49,243 nucleotides of DNA from a virus. The notes under the pieces are model-generated. The model did no database searches and was not told the DNA's origin. It was given only the letters and a program-made list of their open reading frames with translations. Shown here piece after piece: positions 41,486 to 49,243 of this stretch (position 1 is the first letter of the stretch; each line of letters opens with the position of its first letter). Location: positions 1-49,243 of IMG/VR virus record IMGVR_UViG_3300009285_000570; one strand, given 5' to 3'. The position numbers were made by a program, and so were the translations under genes.

Positions 41486-43834
41486 TTACATCATCATACC
41501 ACCAGCCATTTGGCCAGTCATATCTTCTTGACCCATATTATTAGGCATTGGCATCACCCCACCCATAGGGTTTGGTAATCCTGCTGCTCCCGGCATCTGT
41601 GGAATCTGTGGCTGGTTATTCATAGGCATTCCCATAGGTGCTCCCATAGGCTGTTGCATACTCTGTGTTATTGCGTCTGCGTCTGCTACTGCAGCTTCTC
41701 CTGCTTGTTCGGCAAGTAATCCATCTAATCTCAAGTGGTCTGCTAACTGTAGTCTATAGCTCTCCATAGCTTCTGCAAAGGCCCCCATCTGTGGGTCTAC
41801 ACCTTCCATCATAATCTTAAACTCCTCGGAGGACATAGTATCGTTTAATCTCCTTAGCTCTACAGAGTGTGTATACCTATGTGCTAATGGTTCTCCTGCT
41901 CTACCTGGTACATCATCTCCATCTTGCATTTTCTTCTGCTGTTCCATAGCCTGCTGTATCTCCTCTATCTTATCCTCATCATCGTCTATTAAGAGGTCCT
42001 CATCATCCATTTCCATTTCCTTTAGGTACCACTTTGTTAGTTTTCTTATATCTATTACTGGTAATGTACCATCTGGCTTTGGTGTAGCCCTATCTCCTGC
42101 TAATTGTACTAACTGTGGTAGTACCTCCTCTGCTTTTCTCATCTTGAATGCTGATGATATAGGAGAAACAAAGTCTGGGCTTATATAAACTCTTGCCTCA
42201 CCCTTCCATTCAAACATCTGCTTATCAAGAGGCATTATCTTAGAACCCTTTATCTCCCTTACCTTATAGTTATCATCCATATCCTGGTAAAGGTCTATAT
42301 CTTCTAGCCTCAACTCTCTCATTTCCTTCTTACCAAACTCTAATGAAGACTTCTTAGTTGGTTTGCTATAAAACTGTGTTATTCTACTTAAAAGTAATTT
42401 ACCCCATGTGGTCATACCAGCCATAAGGTTGTCAGTGTACATGTTTACCATATCAGAAGCATTCTCCTTCATGGCTAGTGTGTTTGTAGCAGGTGTAGAA
42501 CTCATAGGTAGACTTAATCCCTGTGGATTAATACCTGTGTTCATTACCGCCTCGTCCTTAAGCTCTTCACTTATTCTAAAGGAATCAAAAGGTATACTAG
42601 GAATTTCTAACGGTCTTATTTGGTTAACATCACCTACTTTAATAAGCATGTTAGGCTCCATTCTATCCCACTGGTCGTCTACATCACCAAAGATTGTAGC
42701 ACCAACAAATGTTGGGGGGTTAGTAGCAAACTTTATTCTGTTTAATCTTGCATTTTTAATAGCACTCTCCTCAGAAGACTGCTGTATTGTAATATCTCCT
42801 ACCCCTAATCCATAAAAACTACCCGGATGTCTTATAAAATGAAAGGATACAAATGGAATTTGCTTATCTATATAAGGAATTGGTCCATCCTTAAGTAATA
42901 CGTCCTCGTAGATTATAACTTCTGAGTCTGTCTCTACGTTATAGTAGTATATAAGCTCCCCATAACCCTTCTCTGCGTCTCTAGGTGGTTTGAAAAATGG
43001 TGAAGCATATGATTCTGTATTACTTACATTATCAATCTTCTCCAGATTTTTAATTTCTCCATTACCCTGGAACATAAGCTTTACCTGTGCTGGTGTTACA
43101 TACATTATACCAGCGGCATCAGTTGCTGCATGGCTAGTACCGTGTAGGTACTGTGCATTAGGGTCTATATAAAAATCTCTTATATCCCATGGAACAAAGT
43201 CCATGTCCTCATATTCAACAATAGTTTTCTTCTCATACTCTTGGGCTGGAATCTCTCCCTTCTCTAAGTCCTCTTTCTTTATATCCATGTCCTTAGGGAA
43301 TTGTACTGCCCTTGTTCTTATTGTATAAGGTATGTAAGCAATTGATGTACCAAATATTTTAGCTCTCTTCGATGTGTCTAAGAACTTATACCTGATATCA
43401 GGGTTTCTTCTTAGATAATCATCTAACATATATCTGTACGTGTAAGCCCTACCTTTCCTTTCATCCTCTTCGTGCCTAGCTTCTATTAAGAACTTAATCT
43501 CTTGCTTTCTTTCTCTAGCATCTATAAATGCTACAGTCCTATAAGCTATACTAGACCTGAGGCTACTCTCCCAGTCATCATTACCATCAAAATCAGACCA
43601 CATTAAGTAGTCTTTTTCTAATAGATTCCAGTGGGAATCCCAACTCTTGGACCCATCATAATTAATTAAATTACAAGAACCCTGTCTGGCATTATACATT
43701 TGCTGGATTCTACCTTTAACCTTTCCAACAATCTTCCACTCAGACTTGTTAGTCCAGATTTTATAGTTACCTACATAATCTATGCCAGGACCATCTAAAT
43801 AACGCTCTAAGGAAACTGCTTTTGTTTTGCTCAT
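41486..43834 (-). CDS. Portal protein, 782 aa
   Basis: Large portal of podovirus type. Features: N-terminal Trp-rich wing (EKDYLMWSDFDGNDDWESSLRS), a crown of mixed helices (GTSIAYIPYTIRTRAVQ, FVPWDIRDFYIDP), the stem region PGSFYGLGVGDITIQQSSEESAIKNARLNRI and a downstream clip (QGLSLPMSSTPATNTLAMKENASDMVNMY). The C-terminal 100 residues are Met/Pro/Gln/Gly-rich (GAPMGMPMNNQPQIPQMPG), disordered and probably inside the capsid. Located next to terminase and scaffold. About 780 residues fits large podovirus portals. Confidence 0.82.
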   Translation of the reverse strand: MSKTKAVSLERYLDGPGIDYVGNYKIWTNKSEWKIVGKVKGRIQQMYNARQGSCNLINYDGSKSWDSHWNLLEKDYLMWSDFDGNDDWESSLRSSIAYRTVAFIDARERKQEIKFLIEARHEEDERKGRAYTYRYMLDDYLRRNPDIRYKFLDTSKRAKIFGTSIAYIPYTIRTRAVQFPKDMDIKKEDLEKGEIPAQEYEKKTIVEYEDMDFVPWDIRDFYIDPNAQYLHGTSHAATDAAGIMYVTPAQVKLMFQGNGEIKNLEKIDNVSNTESYASPFFKPPRDAEKGYGELIYYYNVETDSEVIIYEDVLLKDGPIPYIDKQIPFVSFHFIRHPGSFYGLGVGDITIQQSSEESAIKNARLNRIKFATNPPTFVGATIFGDVDDQWDRMEPNMLIKVGDVNQIRPLEIPSIPFDSFRISEELKDEAVMNTGINPQGLSLPMSSTPATNTLAMKENASDMVNMYTDNLMAGMTTWGKLLLSRITQFYSKPTKKSSLEFGKKEMRELRLEDIDLYQDMDDNYKVREIKGSKIMPLDKQMFEWKGEARVYISPDFVSPISSAFKMRKAEEVLPQLVQLAGDRATPKPDGTLPVIDIRKLTKWYLKEMEMDDEDLLIDDDEDKIEEIQQAMEQQKKMQDGDDVPGRAGEPLAHRYTHSVELRRLNDTMSSEEFKIMMEGVDPQMGAFAEAMESYRLQLADHLRLDGLLAEQAGEAAVADADAITQSMQQPMGAPMGMPMNNQPQIPQMPGAAGLPNPMGGVMPMPNNMGQEDMTGQMAGGMMM

Positions 43835-43861
43835 GATATTATACTTTTAAATCAATGATAT

Positions 43862-43890
43862 ATTCTACTATATTTCTTCCTCTCTGTCAA
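43862..43890 (-). promoter_or_regulatory. Late promoter of the portal gene
   Basis: Minus strand: TTGACA (43885-43890), 17 bp, TAGAAT (43862-43867). It lies mostly within the 3' end of the small DUF2292-like gene. A CCTATAGT octamer (complement at 43905-43912) is 14 bp upstream of the -35, inside the coding sequence. Portal start is at 43834, so the leader is about 20 nt. Confidence 0.7.
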
Positions 43891-44095
43891 GTCCTTCGTC
43901 AGAAACTATAGGTTTGTAGTGGTGTGTGACTTGAATTGCCTCCACCTCACCGTTGATTACTTTAATTATTATTTCTCCAAACTTTAATTTTTCAAAAATA
44001 TCCCTGAGTCCCTGAAATTTTGTAGAGTTGGGGAAGTTACCCTCCCCCATTTCTACTACCTCATAGACTATTTCACTAAGCTTTGGCTTTCTCAT
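43868..44095 (-). CDS. DUF2292-like small protein, 75 aa
   Basis: 75 aa. The central part FEKLKFGEIIIKVINGEVEAIQVTHHYKP resembles the small DUF2292/YezF-type proteins, which have the consensus IKKIKYGSVTIIIQDGKVVQIE. The N-terminus is a helix (PKLSEIVYEVVEMGEGN). Function of that family is unknown to me. It overlaps the gene before it by 20 nt and contains the portal promoter in its end. Confidence 0.55.
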   Translation of the reverse strand: MRKPKLSEIVYEVVEMGEGNFPNSTKFQGLRDIFEKLKFGEIIIKVINGEVEAIQVTHHYKPIVSDEGLDREEEI

Positions 44096-44735
44096 TATTG
44101 CCCTCCTTAATAGCTTTCTTCATTTTCTTTACTTCCTCTTCTTTAGCAAGTCTCTCTCTGTCTTCGTCTGTCTCAGGCATGTACTCCTCGGCCATAAGTC
44201 TGTGTACATAGCTTTCTTTCTTATTAATAGTTCTACCCTCATCATCCTTAACACGGGAGAATATTTTGTTAAATACTCCCTTAAGCCACTCCCACTGGGG
44301 TTCGGTTATATCCGCATACATAGTAGCCTTTTTAAGTGTATCCTTTGTTTCCTCTAATGGTGGTAATATTACATATATACCAGCACTCTTTTTAATCTCC
44401 TGTTCTCTTGCAATGCTACTCTCATTCATAAGGTCGTTAGAGTTGAAGGCATCCTCCTGTTCTGGAGTCCAGTACTCTCTTGGTATAAAGAACTTAATAG
44501 TGAGAATATTCCTTAGTTCATCCACTATTTGTCTTTTACTCTTGGGTTCTAGGGATTCCTGGGTCTTTGTAGTAGACCTCCCCTTGTTAATTATCTCCAC
44601 CTCTTTGGAGACAAATCTCTGCCACCCTATCTGGTACTTAGCTGCAGCCTTCCTTAAGTCTGCCTCTGAAGCCTCATCCAGGTTTGGAATTTTACACTCT
44701 AGGGCTAGCCGGTTATTGTAAATTCTAACCTTCAT
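44076..44735 (-). CDS. Hypothetical protein downstream of terminase, 219 aa
   Basis: 219 aa, not recognised. Charged and helical with a short beta part at the start (KVRIYNNRLALECKI). Phrases: EADLRKAAAKYQIGWQRFVSKEV, IVDELRNILTIKFFIPREYWTPEQEDAF, then a basic C-terminus (EEVKKMKKAIKEGNNEKAKA). It lies between terminase and portal, so a packaging or head-vertex role is plausible. Confidence 0.5.
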   Translation of the reverse strand: MKVRIYNNRLALECKIPNLDEASEADLRKAAAKYQIGWQRFVSKEVEIINKGRSTTKTQESLEPKSKRQIVDELRNILTIKFFIPREYWTPEQEDAFNSNDLMNESSIAREQEIKKSAGIYVILPPLEETKDTLKKATMYADITEPQWEWLKGVFNKIFSRVKDDEGRTINKKESYVHRLMAEEYMPETDEDRERLAKEEEVKKMKKAIKEGNNEKAKA

Positions 44736-44753
44736 TTAAATAATATTAATAAT

Positions 44754-46136
44754 TTATATTCCCGCAATAGGGTTGCGGACCCGTCTGCTGTGTTTGACAA
44801 CAAACTGGTCACCCACAGGGCTGTGATATTGTATCACGTATCTGAGGGCGTCCATTGCATCGTCAAAAATCTTTCTAGGAGCATCCTTTCTTTTATTAGC
44901 CAGCCTCATTGTAGGGTCTACCTCAATAGCTTCGTCGTTGTATCCATACCAGGAGTAGTTTTCAAACTCTCTTATAGTATTTGTACAGTTCCTACACACA
45001 AATAGCTTAGGCCTGTTTGTTATCTTGTCCTTTTCTAGTCTCTTTCTAACATCACTTATCCCCTCGTCTACACTATCTGCTCCCTTTAAAGTAGGGGTTA
45101 TATAATACCCCTGTGCAGCATAATCCATTAAGGTTTGCTTAGCCTGACTATCTCCTATCCTTTTTATTCTCTTCTTTCTCAACGGCATAACCCACATATC
45201 TTCCTTAGCCATAATAGCACTAACATGTTTATCTGTAGTCCACTCACTTTCATAGTGTTCGTCTACAACATAGGCTGTGTCTGTAACGTGGTCAAACATT
45301 ACAAAGATAGCAGCTGTTGGGTGTGACGCACCAAAGTCTAGTCCTATCTCTAACTGCCACTGACTAGGTATATCCTTAGGTAGTATCTCAGGTATCACGT
45401 GGTCCTGCCTATTAAACTCTTTATAAACTAAACCACTCCTCTTTCTAAACTCTGCCTCATACTCCTGAGAGTATAGGTCGTCTCCCACCTCTTGTTTAGC
45501 AGCGTCTAATTCTTTCTTTGAAATAAAAGGATTAGTACTAGTGGGCATCTTCCAGCTCTCCCACCCTTCTGCTGTTTGTGAATAATCATAGAGTTCATAG
45601 AAGTGGTTGTATCCCCTAGGAGAACTAATAAATATAGCCCATCCTCTCTTGTCTGATAGGGCTGGCCTAATAGCTTCCTTCCATACTGGTGCCATACCAT
45701 AGGTTTCCATTGCATACTCGTCTAACACCACCCCATCTAACCCACTACCTACTAAACTATCCGGGTCCTGTGCTCCTTTAAGTTCTATAATAGCGTGATT
45801 GGGCAGTTCTATTATGAGATTATTCTTTTCAATCCTACACTTATCCTGATACCACTTAGGAAATAACCTAACCTTAGCCATGAGTAGCCTCCATGCTATG
45901 TTCTTAGCCTGTCTATACGTAGGGGCTACATACCAGTATAATCCATTAGGGTTATTTAAAGCCTCTAACAGAATAGTTACTATGGCTAATAGGGTTTTAC
46001 CCCACCTTCTCCCACATACAATAACCTTAAACCTAGCATTAGACCTTATAACTTCTTCCTGCCCTGCATGTGGGGCACTAGTGACCTTACCACCCTTATG
46101 TACTGTGTGCCATAGATTAATATTAATTGCCATCAT
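44754..46136 (-). CDS. terL: Terminase large subunit
   Basis: 460 aa, ATPase-nuclease motor. Walker A is VCGRRWGKT (40-48), Walker B is DGVVLDEYA (134-142), followed by a coupling ISSPRG motif. The nuclease domain starts IGLDFGASHPTAAIF, continues IKRIGDSQAKQTLMDYAA and ends with DDAMDALRY, giving the catalytic Asp residues. Terminase_6-type. It cuts and pumps DNA into the head. It overlaps the small-subunit gene by 14 nt and starts MMAININL. Confidence 0.93.
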   Translation of the reverse strand: MMAININLWHTVHKGGKVTSAPHAGQEEVIRSNARFKVIVCGRRWGKTLLAIVTILLEALNNPNGLYWYVAPTYRQAKNIAWRLLMAKVRLFPKWYQDKCRIEKNNLIIELPNHAIIELKGAQDPDSLVGSGLDGVVLDEYAMETYGMAPVWKEAIRPALSDKRGWAIFISSPRGYNHFYELYDYSQTAEGWESWKMPTSTNPFISKKELDAAKQEVGDDLYSQEYEAEFRKRSGLVYKEFNRQDHVIPEILPKDIPSQWQLEIGLDFGASHPTAAIFVMFDHVTDTAYVVDEHYESEWTTDKHVSAIMAKEDMWVMPLRKKRIKRIGDSQAKQTLMDYAAQGYYITPTLKGADSVDEGISDVRKRLEKDKITNRPKLFVCRNCTNTIREFENYSWYGYNDEAIEVDPTMRLANKRKDAPRKIFDDAMDALRYVIQYHSPVGDQFVVKHSRRVRNPIAGI

Positions 46137-46644
46137 CGCCCTCCTCTATAGAAAGCCCACCATTAACTATAATCTGCATGTCTGGGGTGGCCGCCTCTAC
46201 CATCTTGTCTACTAATGCCAACTTAGAAATGTACTGCATCCATTGTAATTGTAACTGTTTAACCTTTACTTTGTCCCCTGTTGTTTTAGCTTTCTCAAAT
46301 AAATACTCACAATTCTTAACCTCATCCCATGCCTTCTTAATCTGCATAACCCTCTGTGTAGACGCAAACTCATAAACGTCCTTAGTCTCTTCTAACCACT
46401 TCTGTGTTATCTTGTCTATCATGTAACTTATAGACTTGTTTCCTATACTCTCTATACCAAGCCACTGTCTGACCTTATCTGTTTCAATAAGACCCATCAT
46501 CATAGCTGATTCTACAAGTCCTTCTAAGACTCTATCTCTTTCTCCCTTAGGTAATTCTGCCAATATAATAGCACGTACTGGTGCTTCGGCTTCGGCCAAG
46601 TGGCCAACTTCAATTGTAGCGTCTGATTTCAAAGTCTTGCTCAT
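46123..46644 (-). CDS. Probable terminase small subunit
   Basis: 173 aa with the ATG at 46644; the frame stays open to 46683 but the earlier ATGs lie within the -35 and spacer of the promoter, so they are not transcribed. Helical: IILAELPKGERDRVLEGLVESAMMMG, YEFASTQRVMQIKKAWDEVKN, VKVKQLQLQWMQYISKLALVDKM. No clear HTH match, but first position in the late transcript and overlap with terL make small subunit likely. The leader would be only about 4 nt. Confidence 0.65.
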   Translation of the reverse strand: MSKTLKSDATIEVGHLAEAEAPVRAIILAELPKGERDRVLEGLVESAMMMGLIETDKVRQWLGIESIGNKSISYMIDKITQKWLEETKDVYEFASTQRVMQIKKAWDEVKNCEYLFEKAKTTGDKVKVKQLQLQWMQYISKLALVDKMVEAATPDMQIIVNGGLSIEEGDDGN

Positions 46645-46654
46645 TGCTAAATAC

Positions 46655-46683
46655 AGTATATCACACTCCTTCATATTTGTCAA
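46655..46683 (-). promoter_or_regulatory. First late promoter (leftward)
   Basis: Minus strand: TTGACA (46678-46683), 17 bp, TATACT (46655-46660), expected start about 46648, 4 nt before the ATG at 46644. CCTATAGT (complement 46686-46693) ends 2 bp upstream of the -35 and is shared with the divergent promoter. It opens the late operon. Confidence 0.8.
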
Positions 46684-46706
46684 GTACTATAGGTTTATTA
46701 AAGCTA

Positions 46707-46735
46707 TTGACAATTCTTGAGATACATGATATACT
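46707..46735 (+). promoter_or_regulatory. Early promoter (rightward), divergent from the late promoter
   Basis: TTGACA (46707-46712), 17 bp, TATACT (46730-46735). The -35 elements of the two divergent promoters are only 23 bp apart with one ACTATAGG octamer (46686-46693) between them. A protein bound there could act on both, forming an early/late switch point. The start near 46742 leads a leader of about 135 nt. Confidence 0.8.
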
Positions 46736-46743
46736 GATACTAC

Positions 46744-46847
46744 AATTAAATTTAGCGGAATTCAAACATCAACAAAATAAAAATTTAGTGTCTCACATAA
46801 TATTTAGATGGTCCTGTGGGCGGGTAGGTTTCGCTAAATTCCTACCC
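46744..46847 (+). promoter_or_regulatory. Structured 5' leader with loop-leader complementarity
   Basis: The transcript begins with AATTAAATTTAGCGGAA (46744-46760). Further on, GGGTAGG (46822-46828) and CCTACCC (46841-46847) form a hairpin whose 12-nt loop (46829-46840) is complementary along its full length to 46749-46760 (one G-U pair). So a long-range kissing or pseudoknot fold is possible. The same 17-mer (16 of 17) lies directly before the helicase start at 47741, and a 14-of-17 version opens the transcript at 49035. A Shine-Dalgarno-like AAAGGAAAT precedes the ATG at 46877. Confidence 0.6.
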
Positions 46848-46876
46848 CCCTACAAGGCTAAAAGAAAGGAAATAAA

Positions 46877-47131
46877 ATGAAAAAAGAAAAACAGGAGTTA
46901 TTATCAATGCGACGTAATGTTCTCGAGCAACTAGATAGGATGGCCTTTATCTCAAGGTTATCTTGGAAACTGAATGATTTAAAAAATATTTACAATATTA
47001 ATACCACCGACCCAGAAGAGTTGCTTAGCTATATGCAGGATATGATGACTATAAGAGAAAGTATACTAGAGGAGGCGTATAACTTAGACCGGTTCTATGC
47101 AAGGAGAAAGGAGGAACAAAATGAAGAATAG
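46877..47131 (+). CDS. Hypothetical helical early protein, 84 aa
   Basis: 84 aa, helical (SMRRNVLEQLDRMAFISRLSWKLNDLKNIYNI, DPEELLSYMQDMMTIRESILEEAYNLDRFYARRKEE). Unrecognised. First gene of the early transcript with an AAAGGAAAT leader about 6 nt before ATG. Its 3' end contains the Shine-Dalgarno sequence of the next gene and overlaps that gene by 11 nt. Possibly a replication accessory protein. Confidence 0.55.
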   Translation: MKKEKQELLSMRRNVLEQLDRMAFISRLSWKLNDLKNIYNINTTDPEELLSYMQDMMTIRESILEEAYNLDRFYARRKEEQNEE

Positions 47132-47720
47132 TTTTATTTTATATCACTCTTATAAAAAACACTTTAAGTTTCTCACTAATGAGCAGAAGGGTATCCTATT
47201 TGATGCATTCCTCGAGTACTCAGAGAATCAAACAATACCAGAATTAGAACCAGTCTTAGCAATGGCCTTTAATTTTGTAGCAGAAGATATAGATATTAAT
47301 AGGCAGAAGTGGGAAGATATGGCAGAGGTAAGAAGTGAGGCAGGTAAAAAGGGTGCAGCAGCAAGGTGGGGAGATAATAAAGATATGGCAAACGATGGCA
47401 AACGCATTTTGCCAATGGCAAAGGATGGCAAACATGCCGTTAGTGTTAGTGTTAGTGATAGTGTAAATGTAAGTGATAATGTTAGTGATACTTCTTATAA
47501 GAAATCTAGTATCTCTTTATTAGAAAATAGGCTATTACACAAGAAGTTAGCAGATAAGTTTGGGGTAGAGGTTAAGTATGTGGCCAATGAATGTGATATA
47601 ATGTCGGATTGGCTTAAGTCAAAGGGAAAGACACAGAAGGATTACGAGGCCTTTGCACGTAACTGGATAAGGAGAAACACTACAGAGAAGGTAACGGCAG
47701 AGCCTACGCCTTACTTATAA
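47121..47720 (+). CDS. DUF6291-type replication protein
   Basis: 199 aa. Start fixed at 47121 by an excellent Shine-Dalgarno sequence (AAAGGAGG, 6 nt before ATG), not the ATG at 47097. Residues 1-80 (SFILYHSYKKHFKFLTNEQKG, AFNFVAEDIDINRQKWEDMAE) match DUF6291, found at the start of Bacillota-phage replication proteins. A low-complexity linker (VSVSVSDSVNVSDNVSD) leads to a helical C-terminal part (VEVKYVANECDIMSDWLKSKG, YEAFARNWIRRN) like DnaD-type helicase loaders. It precedes the DnaB-like helicase by 20 nt. Likely loader or initiator. Confidence 0.7.
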   Translation: MKNSFILYHSYKKHFKFLTNEQKGILFDAFLEYSENQTIPELEPVLAMAFNFVAEDIDINRQKWEDMAEVRSEAGKKGAAARWGDNKDMANDGKRILPMAKDGKHAVSVSVSDSVNVSDNVSDTSYKKSSISLLENRLLHKKLADKFGVEVKYVANECDIMSDWLKSKGKTQKDYEAFARNWIRRNTTEKVTAEPTPYL

Positions 47721-47740
47721 TTAAATTTAGCAGAACTTAA

Positions 47741-48988
47741 ATGAAAAAGGATAGAGTATTTTTAGTAAGTTTGATAGTGAGGGGTTATAAGGACAAGTTT
47801 TATGGGCCACTAACTGAAGAGATGTTTAGTGAGGATGTGGACAAGAAAATATTCAGGGCTATAAAGGATGGTTACAAATTTGACCCTGATAATTTAAAAG
47901 AACTTAGGGATGTAGCGGGTATAGGGCTTGCAGACGTTGTAAGTCTATCAATAGATATTGGGGCTATGGGTGAAAGCTGGGTTCAAGAAGAGGATGTATT
48001 AGACTTTGTAAAAGAGTTTAACACACAAAAATCTAAGGAGTACTACGAGAGGGGTGAAATGGAGAAAGCTATGGAGTGCCTTAACGGAAGTGCATCTGTG
48101 CAGATGGATGTGATAGGAGACTACCAAAAGCATTTAATAGAAACCAGACAGTTCTCAGACCTAGGCCTATTAGGAATACCAACGGGTATTAGTAAAATAG
48201 ACGAGGCCACATCTGGATTTAGACCTAGTAAGATTTGGGTGGTTGGTGGTTATAATGGATTTGGTAAGACCTATTTTATGACTAACATGGTTAACAAGGT
48301 ATTGTCACTAGGTAAGAGAGCATGCGTAATCACACTAGAGATGTCTAAAGAGGATATAATAGACCGACTCTTAAGTGAGAGATTAAATATTGGTATATAT
48401 GAACTAGCAAAGACTACAAATAAAGAGATAGTAGAAAAGGAACTAGGGAAGATAGAAACTTATATAGACTCAGGGAAGCTGATAATAGTAGATTCCCTAT
48501 ATGACATAGAGGCCATTAAAACAAAGCTTAGGGTTGTGAATGCAAATGGTGCAATAGACGCTTTGTTCATAGACTTTGTACAGCTTATAAATGATAAGGG
48601 TAGTAAGAGTGTATATGAATCTATAAGAAGCGTGTCTGTTGCACTCCAGGCCCTTACTAAAGAGCTTAACTGCTGTACTATACTGCTGTCTCAGATAAGT
48701 AACGAGGCACAAAGTGACACAGCCAGCTCAACCTATGGATTTAAAGGGGCAGGTGAGATAGGACAGATAGCCGATGTAGCTATTAGAATCGTGCGTGAGA
48801 AGGATACTGCCGGAGAAACGACTGATGACTATATATTAAACGTTGTTAAAAACCGTTCAGGTAGAAGTGGTAAGGTCTCCTGTAAAATTACCTTTCCTAG
48901 TGGAAAAATTACAGAGGTTCTTTCTCTAGAAGAGAAGAATGAGAGTACAGAAAGATATGATGCCTTAGAGTCATTGTTTGGCCTATAG
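47741..48988 (+). CDS. dnaB: DnaB-like replicative helicase
   Basis: 415 aa. RecA-type core with Walker A GYNGFGKT (170-177), the ITLEMSKE segment, Walker B ALFIDFVQLI and SQISNEAQ with a C-terminal DYILNVVKNRSGRSG arginine-finger region. The N-terminal part (1-150) would be the primase-interaction domain, shorter than in cellular DnaB. It unwinds DNA at the fork. Its start has no Shine-Dalgarno sequence but is preceded directly by the AATTAAATTTAGCAGAA leader motif. The stop overlaps a CCTATAGT octamer. Confidence 0.92.
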   Translation: MKKDRVFLVSLIVRGYKDKFYGPLTEEMFSEDVDKKIFRAIKDGYKFDPDNLKELRDVAGIGLADVVSLSIDIGAMGESWVQEEDVLDFVKEFNTQKSKEYYERGEMEKAMECLNGSASVQMDVIGDYQKHLIETRQFSDLGLLGIPTGISKIDEATSGFRPSKIWVVGGYNGFGKTYFMTNMVNKVLSLGKRACVITLEMSKEDIIDRLLSERLNIGIYELAKTTNKEIVEKELGKIETYIDSGKLIIVDSLYDIEAIKTKLRVVNANGAIDALFIDFVQLINDKGSKSVYESIRSVSVALQALTKELNCCTILLSQISNEAQSDTASSTYGFKGAGEIGQIADVAIRIVREKDTAGETTDDYILNVVKNRSGRSGKVSCKITFPSGKITEVLSLEEKNESTERYDALESLFGL

Positions 48989-48998
48989 TTAAAAAGAC

Positions 48999-49027
48999 TT
49001 GACAAATAGCTATACATATGGTAGAAT
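48999..49027 (+). promoter_or_regulatory. Early promoter after the helicase gene
   Basis: TTGACA (48999-49004), 17 bp, TAGAAT (49022-49027). CCTATAGT at 48982-48989 is 9 bp upstream of the -35 and overlaps the helicase stop. The transcript should start about 49034, at the leader motif AATTAAATTAATCGGAA (49035-49051). Confidence 0.75.
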
Positions 49028-49058
49028 ATATTATAATTAAATTAATCGGAAGAAGTTT

Positions 49059-49243
49059 ATGCAAGACCTTGGTAAGCTCAAAAAGAATGAGTTGATAGCC
49101 ATGGTGGAAGACCTCCAATTGGAGAACATTTCGCTCAAGGCAGAGGTAAAGATTCTTAGGGACAAGTTTCCTAAGGAGCCCTCGGTAGTCTATAAGGAGT
49201 GGAGGGGAACAACAGAGAGTAGCTATTGCAAGAGCATTGGTTG
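49059..49243 (+). CDS. Partial gene, coiled-coil protein, cut by window end
   Basis: At least 61 residues, open to the end of the window. ATG at 49059 follows GGAAGAAG in a 24-nt leader from the promoter at 48999. The start is a charged coiled coil (LGKLKKNELIAMVEDLQLEN, LKAEVKILRDKFPKEPSVV) followed by KEWRGTTESSYCKSIG. The product cannot be named from this part. It continues the early replication region. Confidence 0.6.
   Translation, partial: MQDLGKLKKNELIAMVEDLQLENISLKAEVKILRDKFPKEPSVVYKEWRGTTESSYCKSIG

Noticed and set aside
46645-46683. Longer N-terminus for the small terminase gene
   Set aside because: Those codons overlap the -35, spacer and -10 of its own promoter, so they would not be transcribed from it.
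47097-47120. Upstream ATG for the DUF6291 protein
   Set aside because: It lies before and across the strong Shine-Dalgarno AAAGGAGG, which clearly serves the ATG at 47121.

Overview
This window is part of a double-stranded DNA tailed bacteriophage genome with a short-tailed (podovirus-like) virion plan. It has a large and a probable small terminase subunit, a 782-residue portal, a scaffold-like protein, a gpT/HK97-type capsid protein, an adaptor, a beta-propeller nozzle-like protein, large internal or ejection-type proteins, collagen-like fibres and an amidase endolysin. No tail sheath, major tail tube or tape-measure protein is seen. The sequence is A/T-rich. The host cannot be named from sequence alone. 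A DUF6291-type replication protein is common in Bacillota phages. The promoters have the sigma70/sigmaA form (TTGACA, 17 bp, TATAAT-like), which argues against Bacteroidota. Most start codons have A/T-rich leaders without a Shine-Dalgarno sequence. The window ends inside a gene. No DNA polymerase, primase, RNA polymerase or integrase is visible.

Layout. Positions 1-14,174 are mainly rightward early/middle genes: two small proteins, an initiator-like tRNA-Met with an adjoining tRNA-like fold, a DnaQ-fold nuclease, a leftward ribbon-helix-helix regulator, and a long repeat-rich noncoding region (2,182-3,991) with only two small genes. Next comes a four-gene cassette (3,992-8,803): amidoligase, class II glutamine amidotransferase, second amidoligase, ATP-grasp ligase. 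After it lie an SSB-like protein, a RecB-type nuclease, two HNH proteins, a triple helix-turn-helix protein and several tiny membrane proteins. Positions 14,348-46,644 are leftward late genes. In transcription order (high to low coordinates) these are packaging, portal, scaffold and capsid, collagen-like fibres with three glycosyltransferase-type proteins among them, nozzle, adaptor, ejection-type proteins, and lysis. From 46,707 to the end transcription is rightward again: DUF6291 protein, DnaB-like helicase, and a gene cut by the window end.

How it works together. Early and late blocks diverge from 46,645-46,743, where two consensus promoters face away from each other, and they converge on a hairpin at 14,178-14,219. 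Late genes appear to be read by host RNA polymerase from a series of near-identical sigma70-like promoters. An octamer, CCTATAGT, recurs in noncoding DNA, often just upstream of these promoters, and is clustered at 3,663-3,738. It looks like a genome-wide operator. Three promoters place the start codon at or within about four bases of the predicted transcription start, and the phage carries its own initiator-like tRNA. The most unusual biochemical content is the ligase cassette, predicted to form amide bonds on an unknown peptide or other carboxylate, and the glycosyltransferases next to Gly-Pro-Thr fibres.
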